The notes beneath the pieces were generated by a model. That model was not told the DNA's origin. It did not search any database and worked only from the letters and a program-made list of their open reading frames with translations. From NCBI GenBank assembly GCA_003508005.1, contig DNUE01000058.1:29773-93772 (forward strand): DNA of 64,000 bases, given 5' to 3'. Source of the DNA: Desulfobulbaceae bacterium (GTDB lineage Bacteria; Desulfobacterota; Desulfobulbia; Desulfobulbales; Desulfobulbaceae). Shown here piece after piece: positions 26,317 through 35,082 of the stretch (its first letter is position 1; every line of letters begins with the position of its first letter). The position numbers and the translations under genes are program-made.

Positions 26317-28758
26317 TTAAAAGCGGAGCTGCAAGCCGCCGCCGAAACCATGCTCGGAGTGGTATTTGCCGATGAGCGAACAGTTTTTTCGGATTAGATA
26401 GGTTAGGGCAATCTCCCCCTCCCAGTCATCATGTGTATCATAGCCAACTTCGCCGACCAGGGCGAGACGGGGCGTTAATTCCAGGTTTTTTGCCAGGGAT
26501 ACCTTGGCTCCGCCGTCGGTGTCCACCCATGCCGTGCTCTCCAAGTTGAGCGGCAGCAGATACCTGACGCCCAGCACGCCGCGGGTCTCGTCCGTCTCGC
26601 TCTCCTCCCCTTCAACCTGCAGGCCGGCCAGGAGAGAGAAAAAGGTGTTGATGTATCGACTCCAGGAGAGCAGCCCCTCCCATTCAGTGGCGTCCACCTC
26701 CTGCCAACCGGCCTCCCATTCCGCCGCCAGGATATTCCGGGTGTTTGTCAGGGTGAGCATCCCTTCGGCCATGTTGCTGAGGATGTCCACCTCGCCCCAG
26801 AAATACCATGGATCCATAGAGAGCATTGGGCGGATAGCTGCCAGCTCCGGCCCCGGAACATAGTTATCGTAATGGACCAGGCGCGCCATTCCGCTTTCCA
26901 TATGGTAAAGTAGATGGCAATGGAAAAACCAGTCGCCCACCTCGCTGGCTTCGAATTCAATGACCGTGGTGGACATGGGCGCAACGTCAACGGTATGCTT
27001 GAGGGGTGCGTAATCGCCCTGCCCGTTGATCACCCGGAAAAAGTGGCCATGGAGATGCATCGGGTGGTGCATCATGGTCCGGTTGATCAGGATGAACCGG
27101 GCCGGTTCCCCCTCACGGACCAAAATCGAATCGCTCTCGGAAAGGGTTTTATTATTGAGGGACCAGACGTACCGTTCCATATCGCCATCAAGGGTGAGGC
27201 GGATCTCGCGCACGGGCATAGAGGCTGTCAAAGCCGTTGGCTTGAGCGCCTTGAGATTTCCATAGGGGGTCCCCGGCCGTTCAGGGCCCATGCCGTCTAC
27301 CGCGAGATAGCGAGAGGAAGCGACATCCGCCCCCAGCAGGCGGTGATCGCCGCCGTGTTTTTTGCCGGCCCGCTGATCCTGAGGCTGAGTCATTGACCGG
27401 TGGTCGCCCTTGTCCATGCCAGCCTCCCCGGTCAGCGCCTCATGACCTTCCTGCCCCCTGTGCGCGGAAGAAAAATCGGCCGCATGCCCCATTGCATGAT
27501 GCTGCATTTTCTCCATATCCATGTCGCCCATGGGCATCATGCCCGGCAGGTCGAACCTGCCGGCCAGCACATCGCTGTCCGCCATGCCCATCGCCCCCGC
27601 CGGCGTGAAGGCAAAGAGGTCCTTCACGCTGAAATGGCCCAAGGGTTGATACAGGTTTGGCCTGGGCACGGCGGGAGCCGGATGGGGGCTGCCCGTACCG
27701 ATCCACGCCGAGGCATAGCCTGATCCATCGTGGGCGGTGGCCCGAAATTCAAAGCAACCGGCCTGGTTGAGCCGCACCAGGACATCGTAGGTCTCGGCAA
27801 CGCCGATGAGGAAGCGTTGCGCGACAAAGGGTTCCACATCCTGCCCGTCCGCGGCAACGATGGTCATCGGCCCGCCGGCAAACTCCAGGTGGAAATAGGT
27901 AGTGCTAGCGCCGTTGATGATCCGCAGGCGGACAGTTTCTCCGGCCACGGCCGCCAGGGAGGTTTCGACTTTGCCGTTGGCCAGGAAGCGGTCATAGGCG
28001 ACATCAGAGATATCCATCGGCGGCATGCGCTGCAGGTCCCGCTGAAAGAAACTGCCGAGCATTCCGAGACGGACGGCGCCCAGGATACTCTGACCGCTCC
28101 CCTTCTCAATTGTATACCATTCGCTGCCCCGCTTGAGGGTGCGCTGCACCGAATGGGGATCCTCATCGGTCCAGTCCGACAGAAGGAGGACATGGTCCCG
28201 TTCGGCATGGCCACTGTGATGCCGGGGTTCAATCACGATCGCACCGTAAACTCCGCTTTGCTCCTGGTGGCCGCTGTGGGAATGATACCAGTAGGTCCCG
28301 TTCTGCCTGACCGGGAACTCGTAGGTAAAGGAGGCGCCCGGTGCGATGGGGGGAAAGCTGATGAATGGAACGCCATCCATTCCAGGAGGAACAAGAATGC
28401 CGTGCCAATGGATCGAGGTGTCCGTATCCATGGTGTTGCGGACCGTAATACGGGCAAAATCCCCCTCGGTGAAACGCAGAACCGGTCCGGGGATCGTGCC
28501 GTTGATGGTCATGGCCTGAGCAGGATGGCCGCTGATATTGACTTCCTGCCTGGCAATGCTGAGTTCGTATTCGACGATTGTTGCCTCTGCCGGCGTACAG
28601 AAGGCAACAATGAGAATGAGGGCGGCACCCATTCCGGAAACCCTGGACTGCCTCCAGGAGGAGAGCCACCTCCCTAGTACTGTTGCCTCCTCCTGCCAAC
28701 AATTGGGAAAGGATGAGCTGCTACCGGAGTTCAGGGCCGTTGGAAGCCGTCTATGCAT
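26317..28758 (-). CDS. Copper-resistance multicopper oxidase CopA fused to a CopB-like outer-membrane barrel
   Basis: An 813-residue exported protein. Residues about 60-640 form a three-domain CopA/PcoA-type oxidase with all four copper-binding motifs: IHWHG (117-119), WYHSHSG (159-161), HPMHLHGH, and FHCHLLYHMESGM with the type-1 Cys. A Met/His-rich loop (MGDMDMEKMQHHAMGH) lies before the third domain, typical of copper-binding CopA. From about 650 the sequence becomes CopB-like: WGEVDILSNMAEGM leads into strands ending in GGGLQLRF, a terminal-aromatic outer-membrane barrel signature. CopA and CopB are normally separate. The start is uncertain: ATG at 28632 (before MGAALILIVAF) would place the signal peptide at the N-terminus. 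Confidence 0.88.
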   Translation of the reverse strand: MHRRLPTALNSGSSSSFPNCWQEEATVLGRWLSSWRQSRVSGMGAALILIVAFCTPAEATIVEYELSIARQEVNISGHPAQAMTINGTIPGPVLRFTEGDFARITVRNTMDTDTSIHWHGILVPPGMDGVPFISFPPIAPGASFTYEFPVRQNGTYWYHSHSGHQEQSGVYGAIVIEPRHHSGHAERDHVLLLSDWTDEDPHSVQRTLKRGSEWYTIEKGSGQSILGAVRLGMLGSFFQRDLQRMPPMDISDVAYDRFLANGKVETSLAAVAGETVRLRIINGASTTYFHLEFAGGPMTIVAADGQDVEPFVAQRFLIGVAETYDVLVRLNQAGCFEFRATAHDGSGYASAWIGTGSPHPAPAVPRPNLYQPLGHFSVKDLFAFTPAGAMGMADSDVLAGRFDLPGMMPMGDMDMEKMQHHAMGHAADFSSAHRGQEGHEALTGEAGMDKGDHRSMTQPQDQRAGKKHGGDHRLLGADVASSRYLAVDGMGPERPGTPYGNLKALKPTALTASMPVREIRLTLDGDMERYVWSLNNKTLSESDSILVREGEPARFILINRTMMHHPMHLHGHFFRVINGQGDYAPLKHTVDVAPMSTTVIEFEASEVGDWFFHCHLLYHMESGMARLVHYDNYVPGPELAAIRPMLSMDPWYFWGEVDILSNMAEGMLTLTNTRNILAAEWEAGWQEVDATEWEGLLSWSRYINTFFSLLAGLQVEGEESETDETRGVLGVRYLLPLNLESTAWVDTDGGAKVSLAKNLELTPRLALVGEVGYDTHDDWEGEIALTYLIRKNCSLIGKYHSEHGFGGGLQLRF

Positions 28759-28815
28759 ACGCCTTGTCTATGGTTGCCCTTGGGCGTTGCCAATGATCGC
28801 CGGCAGTAACATCGC

Positions 28816-29178
28816 TCACGGGAAGGGGGTTTTGCCGGCCGGATCAGGACCGGCCAGCTTGCTGATGAAGATGTCAGAGCTGCCAACGCTGGTCAGGGGG
28901 GCGCTCTCACCGCCAGGGTTAAAGTCGACTGTGCCGACAAAGTAGCCGGTGCTGTAGACGTTACCGGCAGCATCCACGAAGATGTCGTATCCCTCGTCGT
29001 TTAATGTTTGCCCAAATCCCCATGCCCAATCCAGATCGCCGTCCGCGGCATGGACTTGGGACGCAGCGAGAATCACGCTGCCGCCGAACAGCAGGACTAG
29101 GAGAAAAACTCCTGTAATAATGCTGGGGAACATGGTGCCGGCTTGGGGCACATCTAGGCTTCTCAGGCGGTATTTCAT
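28816..29178 (-). CDS. Short exported protein with one SBBP-type repeat (possibly truncated)
   Basis: About 120 residues starting MKYRLRSLDVP, with GGGAAGG nine bases upstream. A long hydrophobic signal segment (about 18-45) is followed by one copy of the SBBP beta-propeller repeat (GYDIFVDAAGNVYSTGYFVGTVDF ... DIFISKL, split here for length). Proteins with this repeat usually carry many copies to close a seven-bladed propeller; a single blade cannot fold as one. It is probably a 3'-truncated gene or a subunit that oligomerises. It lies between the CopA-CopB fusion and the S8 protease on the same strand. Confidence 0.6.
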   Translation of the reverse strand: MKYRLRSLDVPQAGTMFPSIITGVFLLVLLFGGSVILAASQVHAADGDLDWAWGFGQTLNDEGYDIFVDAAGNVYSTGYFVGTVDFNPGGESAPLTSVGSSDIFISKLAGPDPAGKTPFP

Positions 29179-29239
29179 GAATTGCATCCTTCCCTGGTTA
29201 GATTGATTCTGCCTTTGCCACTTCCCGGCCATTGCCCCT

Positions 29240-30880
29240 CTACCTGTTCTGCCGGATGAGAGCAGGGAGAAATATATTCCACGGAAAGGAATAAAACCCC
29301 GCGGTAACATTTTTCACCTGATCCACGCTTACCTGGCAGGTCGCCTCCTGCCCGCCGCAATCGCCCGACCAGCCGGTAAACGTACTGTTGGCAGCGGGCA
29401 CGGCGGTCAGGGTCACAAGTGTCCCGGCGATTGACTCTTTTGTGCAATCTGCGGGACACGTTATGCCTGGCGGATCGCTGGTGACACTGCCCCTGCCTCT
29501 TCCGGTAATAGTGACGGTCAGTGGGTAGATATCGAACATACTCTTCGCTGCCGCCGCCACATCAAGCTGCCCGAAACCATAGGCATTGTCCGGGCCCGAA
29601 TCGCCCAGATCGACAGCCGACTCTTTGAGCAATACCTCTAATTCATCAACGGTAAGCTCCGGATTCGCGCTGAGCAGCAGCGCCATGGCGCCGGTCACGT
29701 GCGGCGCGGCAAAGGAGGTGCCGAAAGCGGTTGCAAAGGGTTCAGGGGAGATTCCGTTCAAAGTTAAATCAGCCGTCCGGATTGCGTCACCGGGTGCGAC
29801 GATTTCGGGAAAAATACCCTCGTCGCAGACGGACGGTCCGCGCGCGCTGAAGGAGGAGAGGGTCTGGTTCTGGTCAACAGCGCCCACGGCAAAGCTTTCC
29901 GGGTAGTTGGCCGGGCTTATGTTTGTGGAATCATTCGGGCCGCCGTTGCCCGCGGAAAAAACCACCGCTATCCCCGCTGCCTTCAGGGCCTGAATGTCCG
30001 CCTGAAACTCGGGCAAACACTCTCCCGGGTTGTCCTTGAACCCCCATGAATTGTTGACCACTTCCGGGGCGTCATCGGTCTCGACATCCCCGTCAGGATC
30101 AAGCAGCCACTGGTAGCCGGCATGAATGTTGCTGTCGGTCGCGCTTCCTGCATCATTGAAAATTTTGACCGCAATCCATCTGGCGCCAGGGGCCACACCG
30201 ATGGCGCTCCCCCCGGCATCTCCGCCGACCATTATCCCCATGACCCCGGTCCCATGACCGTTGCTGTCATAGGGCGCAGCGTGTTCATTGTTCGGGTCGA
30301 ACCAGCTGTTGGTCCCGCCCCGCCATCTGGGACCGATATCCGGGTGAAGATAATCGACCCCGGAGTCCATGCTGGCAACGATAACCCCGGCACCGGTAAA
30401 GCCCAGCTCCCAGAGGGCTGGTGCATTGATGGCGTTGAGGTTCCATTCGGGCTCCCCGGCAACGACCGGCGAGGGTTGAGGCAGGGAGAGGATGCCGTCG
30501 AGGCGGACACTGCTGACTTCCGGCCGCGCTGCAAGATCGGTGACCTGGTCCCCGCGGAGAGTCACCGCCATTCCGTTGAATATCCAGAACGGAATGATTT
30601 TCCGTGCATTCTTATTCAGTAAAAATTCCCTGAGAGGCTTCTGGGTCTTTTCAGCCTTGTCGCGCAAGGCCTTGGTGATTTCCAACCTGCGCAACTTTTT
30701 GTCCCTGCCCGTGAACTGTTGGAGGTCCTGCTGATCGATCAGGGTGACGATGACAGAAATCTCCTCTGAAGGCTTGAGGCTCCCGAGGCGGGACAGGAGG
30801 TCGGGGTGAAGGGTGCCTGCGTGAGAGGTCGATACGGCGATAACCACCAGGCCGACACCTAATATCCAGCTTCTTTCCAT
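29240..30880 (-). CDS. Secreted S8 (subtilisin-like) serine protease
   Basis: A 546-residue exported protease. It has a signal peptide (1-21) and an inhibitor-I9-like prodomain (about 38-125). The catalytic triad sits in ASMDSGVDYLHPD (Asp near 171), SNGHGTGVMG (His near 208) and GTSFAAPHVTGAM (Ser near 399), with the oxyanion Asn in SAGNGGPND. A C-terminal Gly/Trp repeat domain follows (VTITGRGRGSVTSDPPG...GWSGDCGG, about 455-525), a bacterial repeat common on secreted hydrolases. The last residues PWNIFLPALIRQNR match the tag found on other secreted proteins in this block, so surface attachment or type-specific export is plausible. It may process neighbouring exported proteins (inference). 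Confidence 0.92.
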   Translation of the reverse strand: MERSWILGVGLVVIAVSTSHAGTLHPDLLSRLGSLKPSEEISVIVTLIDQQDLQQFTGRDKKLRRLEITKALRDKAEKTQKPLREFLLNKNARKIIPFWIFNGMAVTLRGDQVTDLAARPEVSSVRLDGILSLPQPSPVVAGEPEWNLNAINAPALWELGFTGAGVIVASMDSGVDYLHPDIGPRWRGGTNSWFDPNNEHAAPYDSNGHGTGVMGIMVGGDAGGSAIGVAPGARWIAVKIFNDAGSATDSNIHAGYQWLLDPDGDVETDDAPEVVNNSWGFKDNPGECLPEFQADIQALKAAGIAVVFSAGNGGPNDSTNISPANYPESFAVGAVDQNQTLSSFSARGPSVCDEGIFPEIVAPGDAIRTADLTLNGISPEPFATAFGTSFAAPHVTGAMALLLSANPELTVDELEVLLKESAVDLGDSGPDNAYGFGQLDVAAAAKSMFDIYPLTVTITGRGRGSVTSDPPGITCPADCTKESIAGTLVTLTAVPAANSTFTGWSGDCGGQEATCQVSVDQVKNVTAGFYSFPWNIFLPALIRQNR

Positions 30881-30985
30881 TATCCAGTAGTATCACGTTT
30901 TCCATCGTCAGCCCAGGAAACTCTCCATCACCAGCCTGATGATGCGCATGGAGATGCGCTACGAGGAAGGATGATATGCCGCGAA

Positions 30986-31462
30986 CTACTGGACAATCAG
31001 GTGTTCCGCCCGAAAATCACCTATTACCACGGTAACCCTGCTGCCGGATTTGACCAGTCCGGGGATATTGCCGAAGAACATCCAGTAGATACGATTCTCC
31101 TTGACGTCGCCCGATGTCCGCAGCGGTCCGACCTTTGCCGTTTGGGGGACGGAAAGGACCTTCTGGCTGGCCTCATCGATCAGATAGGGTTTGTTGTCCG
31201 GCGCAAACAGGGGTTCGGCTTTTTCAGCATCCAGCACGCGGTAGCGTAAATCAACCATATGTCCGCCCGCCGACATATGCAGGCTGGTGATCTCAATGCC
31301 CCATTGTTCGGCTCTTTCCGTCTCGGTTCTCTTTGTATCCGAATCAACCGCGGCACAGGCCGTCAGGAGAAAAAGCAGCAACCACGCCCCTGCTGACAAT
31401 AACCGCGATGATGAAATATATCGTCTGGTGTTCTTCCCTCGATGCAATGGTCTTTTCCTCAT
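30986..31462 (-). CDS. Hypothetical lipoprotein of the oxidase locus
   Basis: A 158-residue protein with an N-terminal basic region, a hydrophobic helix and the lipobox LTAC (Cys near 36). The mature part is beta-rich, with SLHMSAGGHMVDLRYRVLD and KPYLIDEASQKVLSVP. I recognise no domain name. It begins 18 bp after the tagged oxidase-like gene and so is probably the next gene of the operon of multicopper oxidase-like proteins. A periplasmic or outer-membrane accessory role is inferred from position only. Confidence 0.7.
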   Translation of the reverse strand: MRKRPLHRGKNTRRYISSSRLLSAGAWLLLFLLTACAAVDSDTKRTETERAEQWGIEITSLHMSAGGHMVDLRYRVLDAEKAEPLFAPDNKPYLIDEASQKVLSVPQTAKVGPLRTSGDVKENRIYWMFFGNIPGLVKSGSRVTVVIGDFRAEHLIVQ

Positions 31463-31480
31463 CCGTCAAAGGGCCGCCAT

Positions 31481-32473
31481 CTATCGTCCAGCGCCGGTGA
31501 TGGCCGGAATGAACATTATCCACGGAAAACGGACGTTCAGATACACCAGCATCCCTCCCCCCGGCGCGCCGTTGCTGGACAGGGACAGACTGCGGTCGTA
31601 CAGAGCATAGTTCCCGGAATCGGTCGGATGCCAGATTGCATCAAGGGTTTTGCCTGCTGCGAGCAGAACGGAATATTGCTCCCGTGCATAGGGATAGCGA
31701 TTGCCGTCTTCGGCGATAATCTTCATATGCGGGCCCTGCAGCACCGGGGTATGGGACATGAGCCCGGCATTGGCAAACCGGATAAGCAGATTATTGGTGA
31801 CCCGAGAGTTACCGTCCACAACCGGTATCTGTTGGCCGGAGGAATATGTCTTCCCGTTGATCAGGAAGTACTTGGGTCTGTAGCTGAGCGGAGTTGCGGC
31901 TGCCGCCGTTGCGTGCAGGGCCGGATCAATTTCACTGAACAAGAGCAGGACATCGTTGGGGGCTTCGTAATATTGCCCAACCTTCAGGGCGCCATACAGC
32001 CCCATATGCACCTGTTTGGCAGGGCTGCTCCCGCTCTGATAGAGAAAGGTCCCGGCTTTGATGTTGTTCCAGGTATAGGAGGCCGTCCCGCCAGCCGGAG
32101 CCTCGTGGGTGAAAGCCCTGACCCTTTTCCTCCCCTGGCCATCCGTAATTTCCTGGGGCGTCAGGGTTGCGTTCTGGCCCGGAATAACGAGAGAAACCGG
32201 CTCGCTGAGGCAGTTGCGAAGGGTTATGGTCAGGTTGGCACCCGGGGTTCCAATCTGCAAAGGGCCGACATTCCAGGCAACCGGAGAGGCCGGGCATGAG
32301 CCCGGGTCGGGGATGAATCCCCACATTCGAATCGGTGTCGCCGAATCCGGCGGGGTCCACCGGGCTTCCACCGCCGCCAGATTCAAGGCAAAGGAAGATG
32401 AGGCTACGGAGAAAAACGCAACCAGGAGTAAAACCGGTATCCTCAGGCTTTTCAGCAAGCTTGTCCTGTTCAT
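31481..32473 (-). CDS. Multicopper-oxidase-like protein without copper ligands, C-terminally tagged
   Basis: A 330-residue exported protein (signal peptide 1-29) with two cupredoxin-like domains. The first aligns with domain 1 of the neighbour at 32491-33840 (VSLVIPGQNATLTP and TFLYQSGSS against VSIVFPGQRVTVLP and TYTYYSGTD). The HxH pairs of multicopper oxidases are absent: the usual W/Y-H-S-H position reads YQSGS, and no HCH motif occurs at the end. It is therefore unlikely to be a catalytic oxidase by itself and may be structural. The C-terminus PWIMFIPAITGAGR carries the tag shared with the proteins at 29240 and 40945. It is 17 bp downstream of the next oxidase gene. Confidence 0.82.
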   Translation of the reverse strand: MNRTSLLKSLRIPVLLLVAFFSVASSSFALNLAAVEARWTPPDSATPIRMWGFIPDPGSCPASPVAWNVGPLQIGTPGANLTITLRNCLSEPVSLVIPGQNATLTPQEITDGQGRKRVRAFTHEAPAGGTASYTWNNIKAGTFLYQSGSSPAKQVHMGLYGALKVGQYYEAPNDVLLLFSEIDPALHATAAAATPLSYRPKYFLINGKTYSSGQQIPVVDGNSRVTNNLLIRFANAGLMSHTPVLQGPHMKIIAEDGNRYPYAREQYSVLLAAGKTLDAIWHPTDSGNYALYDRSLSLSSNGAPGGGMLVYLNVRFPWIMFIPAITGAGR

Positions 32474-32490
32474 ATCTCTCCCTTGCTCCG

Positions 32491-33840
32491 TTAATGGATC
32501 ATGACACCCGGCGCTTCGATAATCAGCATTGTCATCATGCCGCCGGGAAAAATATCAAAATTGACCATCTCTTTTTCGGTATGCGAATGCCACATGAAAA
32601 CATAGCCGCCATTGGGATTGAGTCCCCCTTCCCCGGGCGGCAGGGAACTGACAAGGCCGAGATACGGGCTGCCGCTGTAAAATCCGCCTAAAGTCAGTTC
32701 CTGGGTTGGGGGCAGCACAACCGGAAAGGGCTTGTTATGGTCAGGACAGTACTCGTGGGTCATGTCATCAAAATCATCGCCATCCATGTCCATGCAGTCA
32801 TGGGCGAATTCGGGACCGGCCGCAGTCGTACCGTATATATCCCAGCCAAGTCCCTTGCCGGTCCATTCAAAGATTGCATCAATGGTGCTGCCGGGATGCG
32901 ACTGGATGGTGAACACCTCGTAGCTCAAGTCAGGCCCTGAATTCGGAGCACTCTCAAGGAGTCGTCCATCGCGGGCGATCACCCGGGCGTGGTTTCCGTG
33001 ATGATGAAAAGGATGGAGATCTCGTCCGCCGCCGATGACTCTCATCAGCAGCTTTTCCCCCGGATGCATCATGGGCATGCAGTTATACGGCTGATAAGGC
33101 AGCCATGGCGCCATGGGTTCAGACATGGTGTCTGGAGCGGCACGGCCGTTGATGAACCAGAGCACCGGAAAATAGTTTGCGAGATAATCGGTCCCGGCCA
33201 CCCCTGCCGGTCCGAAATTCTCAACCACCTGGTGAATCCGGGGATCCATTTCGCTGAGCAGAAAAAGGTTCTCCCGATCAAACTGCGTATCCTGATGGTT
33301 ATACGCGTAATTGGCTCCGGTGGAGGGGCGGACGATAATTGCGCCGAACAACCCCATCTCCACCTGGAGGGCGGAATCGGTCCCGCTGTAATAGGTATAT
33401 GTTCCGGGGTTGTCGGCCTTGAACTGATAGGTCACCGTTTTGCCCGGCGCCGCTTCATTGGTCAGGACCCCGGGAACGCCAGGGTCGGAGGGGAGAACGG
33501 TAACTCGCTGGCCGGGAAAGACGATGGAAACGTTGGGCGGCGCCCCGCCCCCTGCCACGGTCAGGCTGTTGGTCAGCTTTACCTGCACCGTCGCCCCTTG
33601 ATTGACAATTAATGTCGGTCCCGGATACTGCGCCATACCCATACCGGCGCCGTTGGCATATCCCCAAAGGAGATAGCTCCCACCGTCCGGAGTTGAAACA
33701 TGTCCGGTTTTTGCCGCCAGGTTAAACGTGGTTCCGGAAATTCCATCGATCATCGCGCCTGCATTGACTGCCAACAGGATCATGAACGCGGCACCGAGAA
33801 CGGTAACCTGGAACGCCGTTCTGATTACTCTCATATGCAT
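32491..33840 (-). CDS. Two-domain multicopper-oxidase-like protein with only C-terminal copper motifs
   Basis: A 449-residue exported protein (signal peptide 1-29). The first cupredoxin domain has no ligands (TYTYYSGTD). The second has HPFHHHGNH (His 276-284) and WHSH (418-420), resembling motifs 3 and 4 of multicopper oxidases, but the type-1 Cys of motif 4 (HCH) is Ser. Between these motifs lies an acidic, His/Cys-containing insertion (DCMDMDGDDFDDMTHEYC), a possible metal site. It therefore offers half of a trinuclear copper centre; the other half is encoded by the gene just upstream at 33856-35082. The order and 15-17 bp gaps indicate one operon. Confidence 0.85.
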   Translation of the reverse strand: MHMRVIRTAFQVTVLGAAFMILLAVNAGAMIDGISGTTFNLAAKTGHVSTPDGGSYLLWGYANGAGMGMAQYPGPTLIVNQGATVQVKLTNSLTVAGGGAPPNVSIVFPGQRVTVLPSDPGVPGVLTNEAAPGKTVTYQFKADNPGTYTYYSGTDSALQVEMGLFGAIIVRPSTGANYAYNHQDTQFDRENLFLLSEMDPRIHQVVENFGPAGVAGTDYLANYFPVLWFINGRAAPDTMSEPMAPWLPYQPYNCMPMMHPGEKLLMRVIGGGRDLHPFHHHGNHARVIARDGRLLESAPNSGPDLSYEVFTIQSHPGSTIDAIFEWTGKGLGWDIYGTTAAGPEFAHDCMDMDGDDFDDMTHEYCPDHNKPFPVVLPPTQELTLGGFYSGSPYLGLVSSLPPGEGGLNPNGGYVFMWHSHTEKEMVNFDIFPGGMMTMLIIEAPGVMIH

Positions 33841-33855
33841 TTTGCTCTCCCTTTT

Positions 33856-35082
33856 TCAGTTGACCCTGATTTCAGTCATCATCCCGCCGAACTGTTCCGT
33901 ATCGTTGCTCAGATGGTTCAGGTTGGTGGAATAGAGGAAGTATTTTGTTCCAGAAGCCGCATTTGCAGGGATATCAATGATGGCATCGAGAGCCTGACCG
34001 CCTCCGAGGGTGACCGAGTTTGTCTGGTAAAACAGGTTTTTGCCACCAGGACCGCGCAACAGCTTCGCATCTATGCCGACCACTGTCATCGGCACGCCCA
34101 TGGTCCCCAAGGTATTAAACTGGGTCACGTTCAGGTTGGAAATGCGGAGCAGAACCCTCTGCCCCGGCGCGGCGGTGATCAGGGAACTCTCCTTCTGGGA
34201 AACCTTGCCGCCGTTTTGCGTGGGCGCCGGGAGCGGATCAGGGTTGACCGTATCCGGATATCCCCGGCCGTTGAGCATGGGGTAGTTGTCCTTCATCATG
34301 GCGAAGGGCAGGGGTTGCACCGTTTCACTCGCAATGTGAAAGGCGGAATCAAAGGACCCGATCTGGATCGGGTAATCCACATCGTAGCCGGTTGACCCGT
34401 CACCGTCATTGTAAGCAAACCTGGTATAACTCCTGCCGCCGTAATTATAGGTGGTCCCGTCCTGGGCCGGGCGCACATAGAGATTGCCCAGCATGCCCAT
34501 CTGCATGTGTTCGGTGGCCTCGACATGACAATGATACATGAACGTTCCCGGCTCATTGACCTTATAATAATAGGTCAGGCTGGAACCCATGTTGATCGAA
34601 ATCGAGGCATCCGGGACACCGTCGAAAATCGGCGCTGCCTGGGGGAACCCGTGGTAATGAACGGTGTGCGGATCAAAAAGATCGGGACGGACCGACATGC
34701 CTACATTGGTCAGGGTCAGATAGAATTCGTCACCTTCCTCGAGGACGATAGGGGGTGCCGGAAAACTTGCGCCCAGCATCCCTTCCATCATGACGTCATC
34801 CCCATCGCCCGGATTTGCCGGCTTGGTTACCAGGCCTGTCAGGTCGGAAAAACTGAAAATATACTGGGACAAGCCATCAGCCATGGTGATAAAACCGTCA
34901 CCCGCGCCAAGATGCATGCACTTGGTATTAAGAGGCTGGATCTCACCGGGTGTAGCCCATTGGGCATCGCCGTCAACGTCCCCGGGGCATTGCACCAGGA
35001 TGCCGGCGAGGGCCGACTGGGAGGTCACGAGAACACCTCCCAGGGAGAGGGCTATTAATGCATTTCGAAGTCCGTTGTTCAT
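33856..35082 (-). CDS. Two-domain multicopper oxidase with N-terminal type-1 and His-pair copper motifs
   Basis: A 408-residue exported protein (signal peptide 1-26). Domain 1 carries HTVHYHG (His 139, 142, 144) and YHCHVEATEHMQMGM (His 184, Cys 185, His 186, His 192, Met 195/197), giving a type-1 copper site plus the first two His pairs of the trinuclear centre. Domain 2 has lost its motifs (YSTNLNHLSND in place of HCH). This is the reciprocal of the protein at 32491. Two-domain oxidases build the trinuclear site between domain 1 of one subunit and domain 2 of the next, so a mixed complex is plausible. The start overlaps the stop of the giant protein gene (ATGA). Confidence 0.87.
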   Translation of the reverse strand: MNNGLRNALIALSLGGVLVTSQSALAGILVQCPGDVDGDAQWATPGEIQPLNTKCMHLGAGDGFITMADGLSQYIFSFSDLTGLVTKPANPGDGDDVMMEGMLGASFPAPPIVLEEGDEFYLTLTNVGMSVRPDLFDPHTVHYHGFPQAAPIFDGVPDASISINMGSSLTYYYKVNEPGTFMYHCHVEATEHMQMGMLGNLYVRPAQDGTTYNYGGRSYTRFAYNDGDGSTGYDVDYPIQIGSFDSAFHIASETVQPLPFAMMKDNYPMLNGRGYPDTVNPDPLPAPTQNGGKVSQKESSLITAAPGQRVLLRISNLNVTQFNTLGTMGVPMTVVGIDAKLLRGPGGKNLFYQTNSVTLGGGQALDAIIDIPANAASGTKYFLYSTNLNHLSNDTEQFGGMMTEIRVN

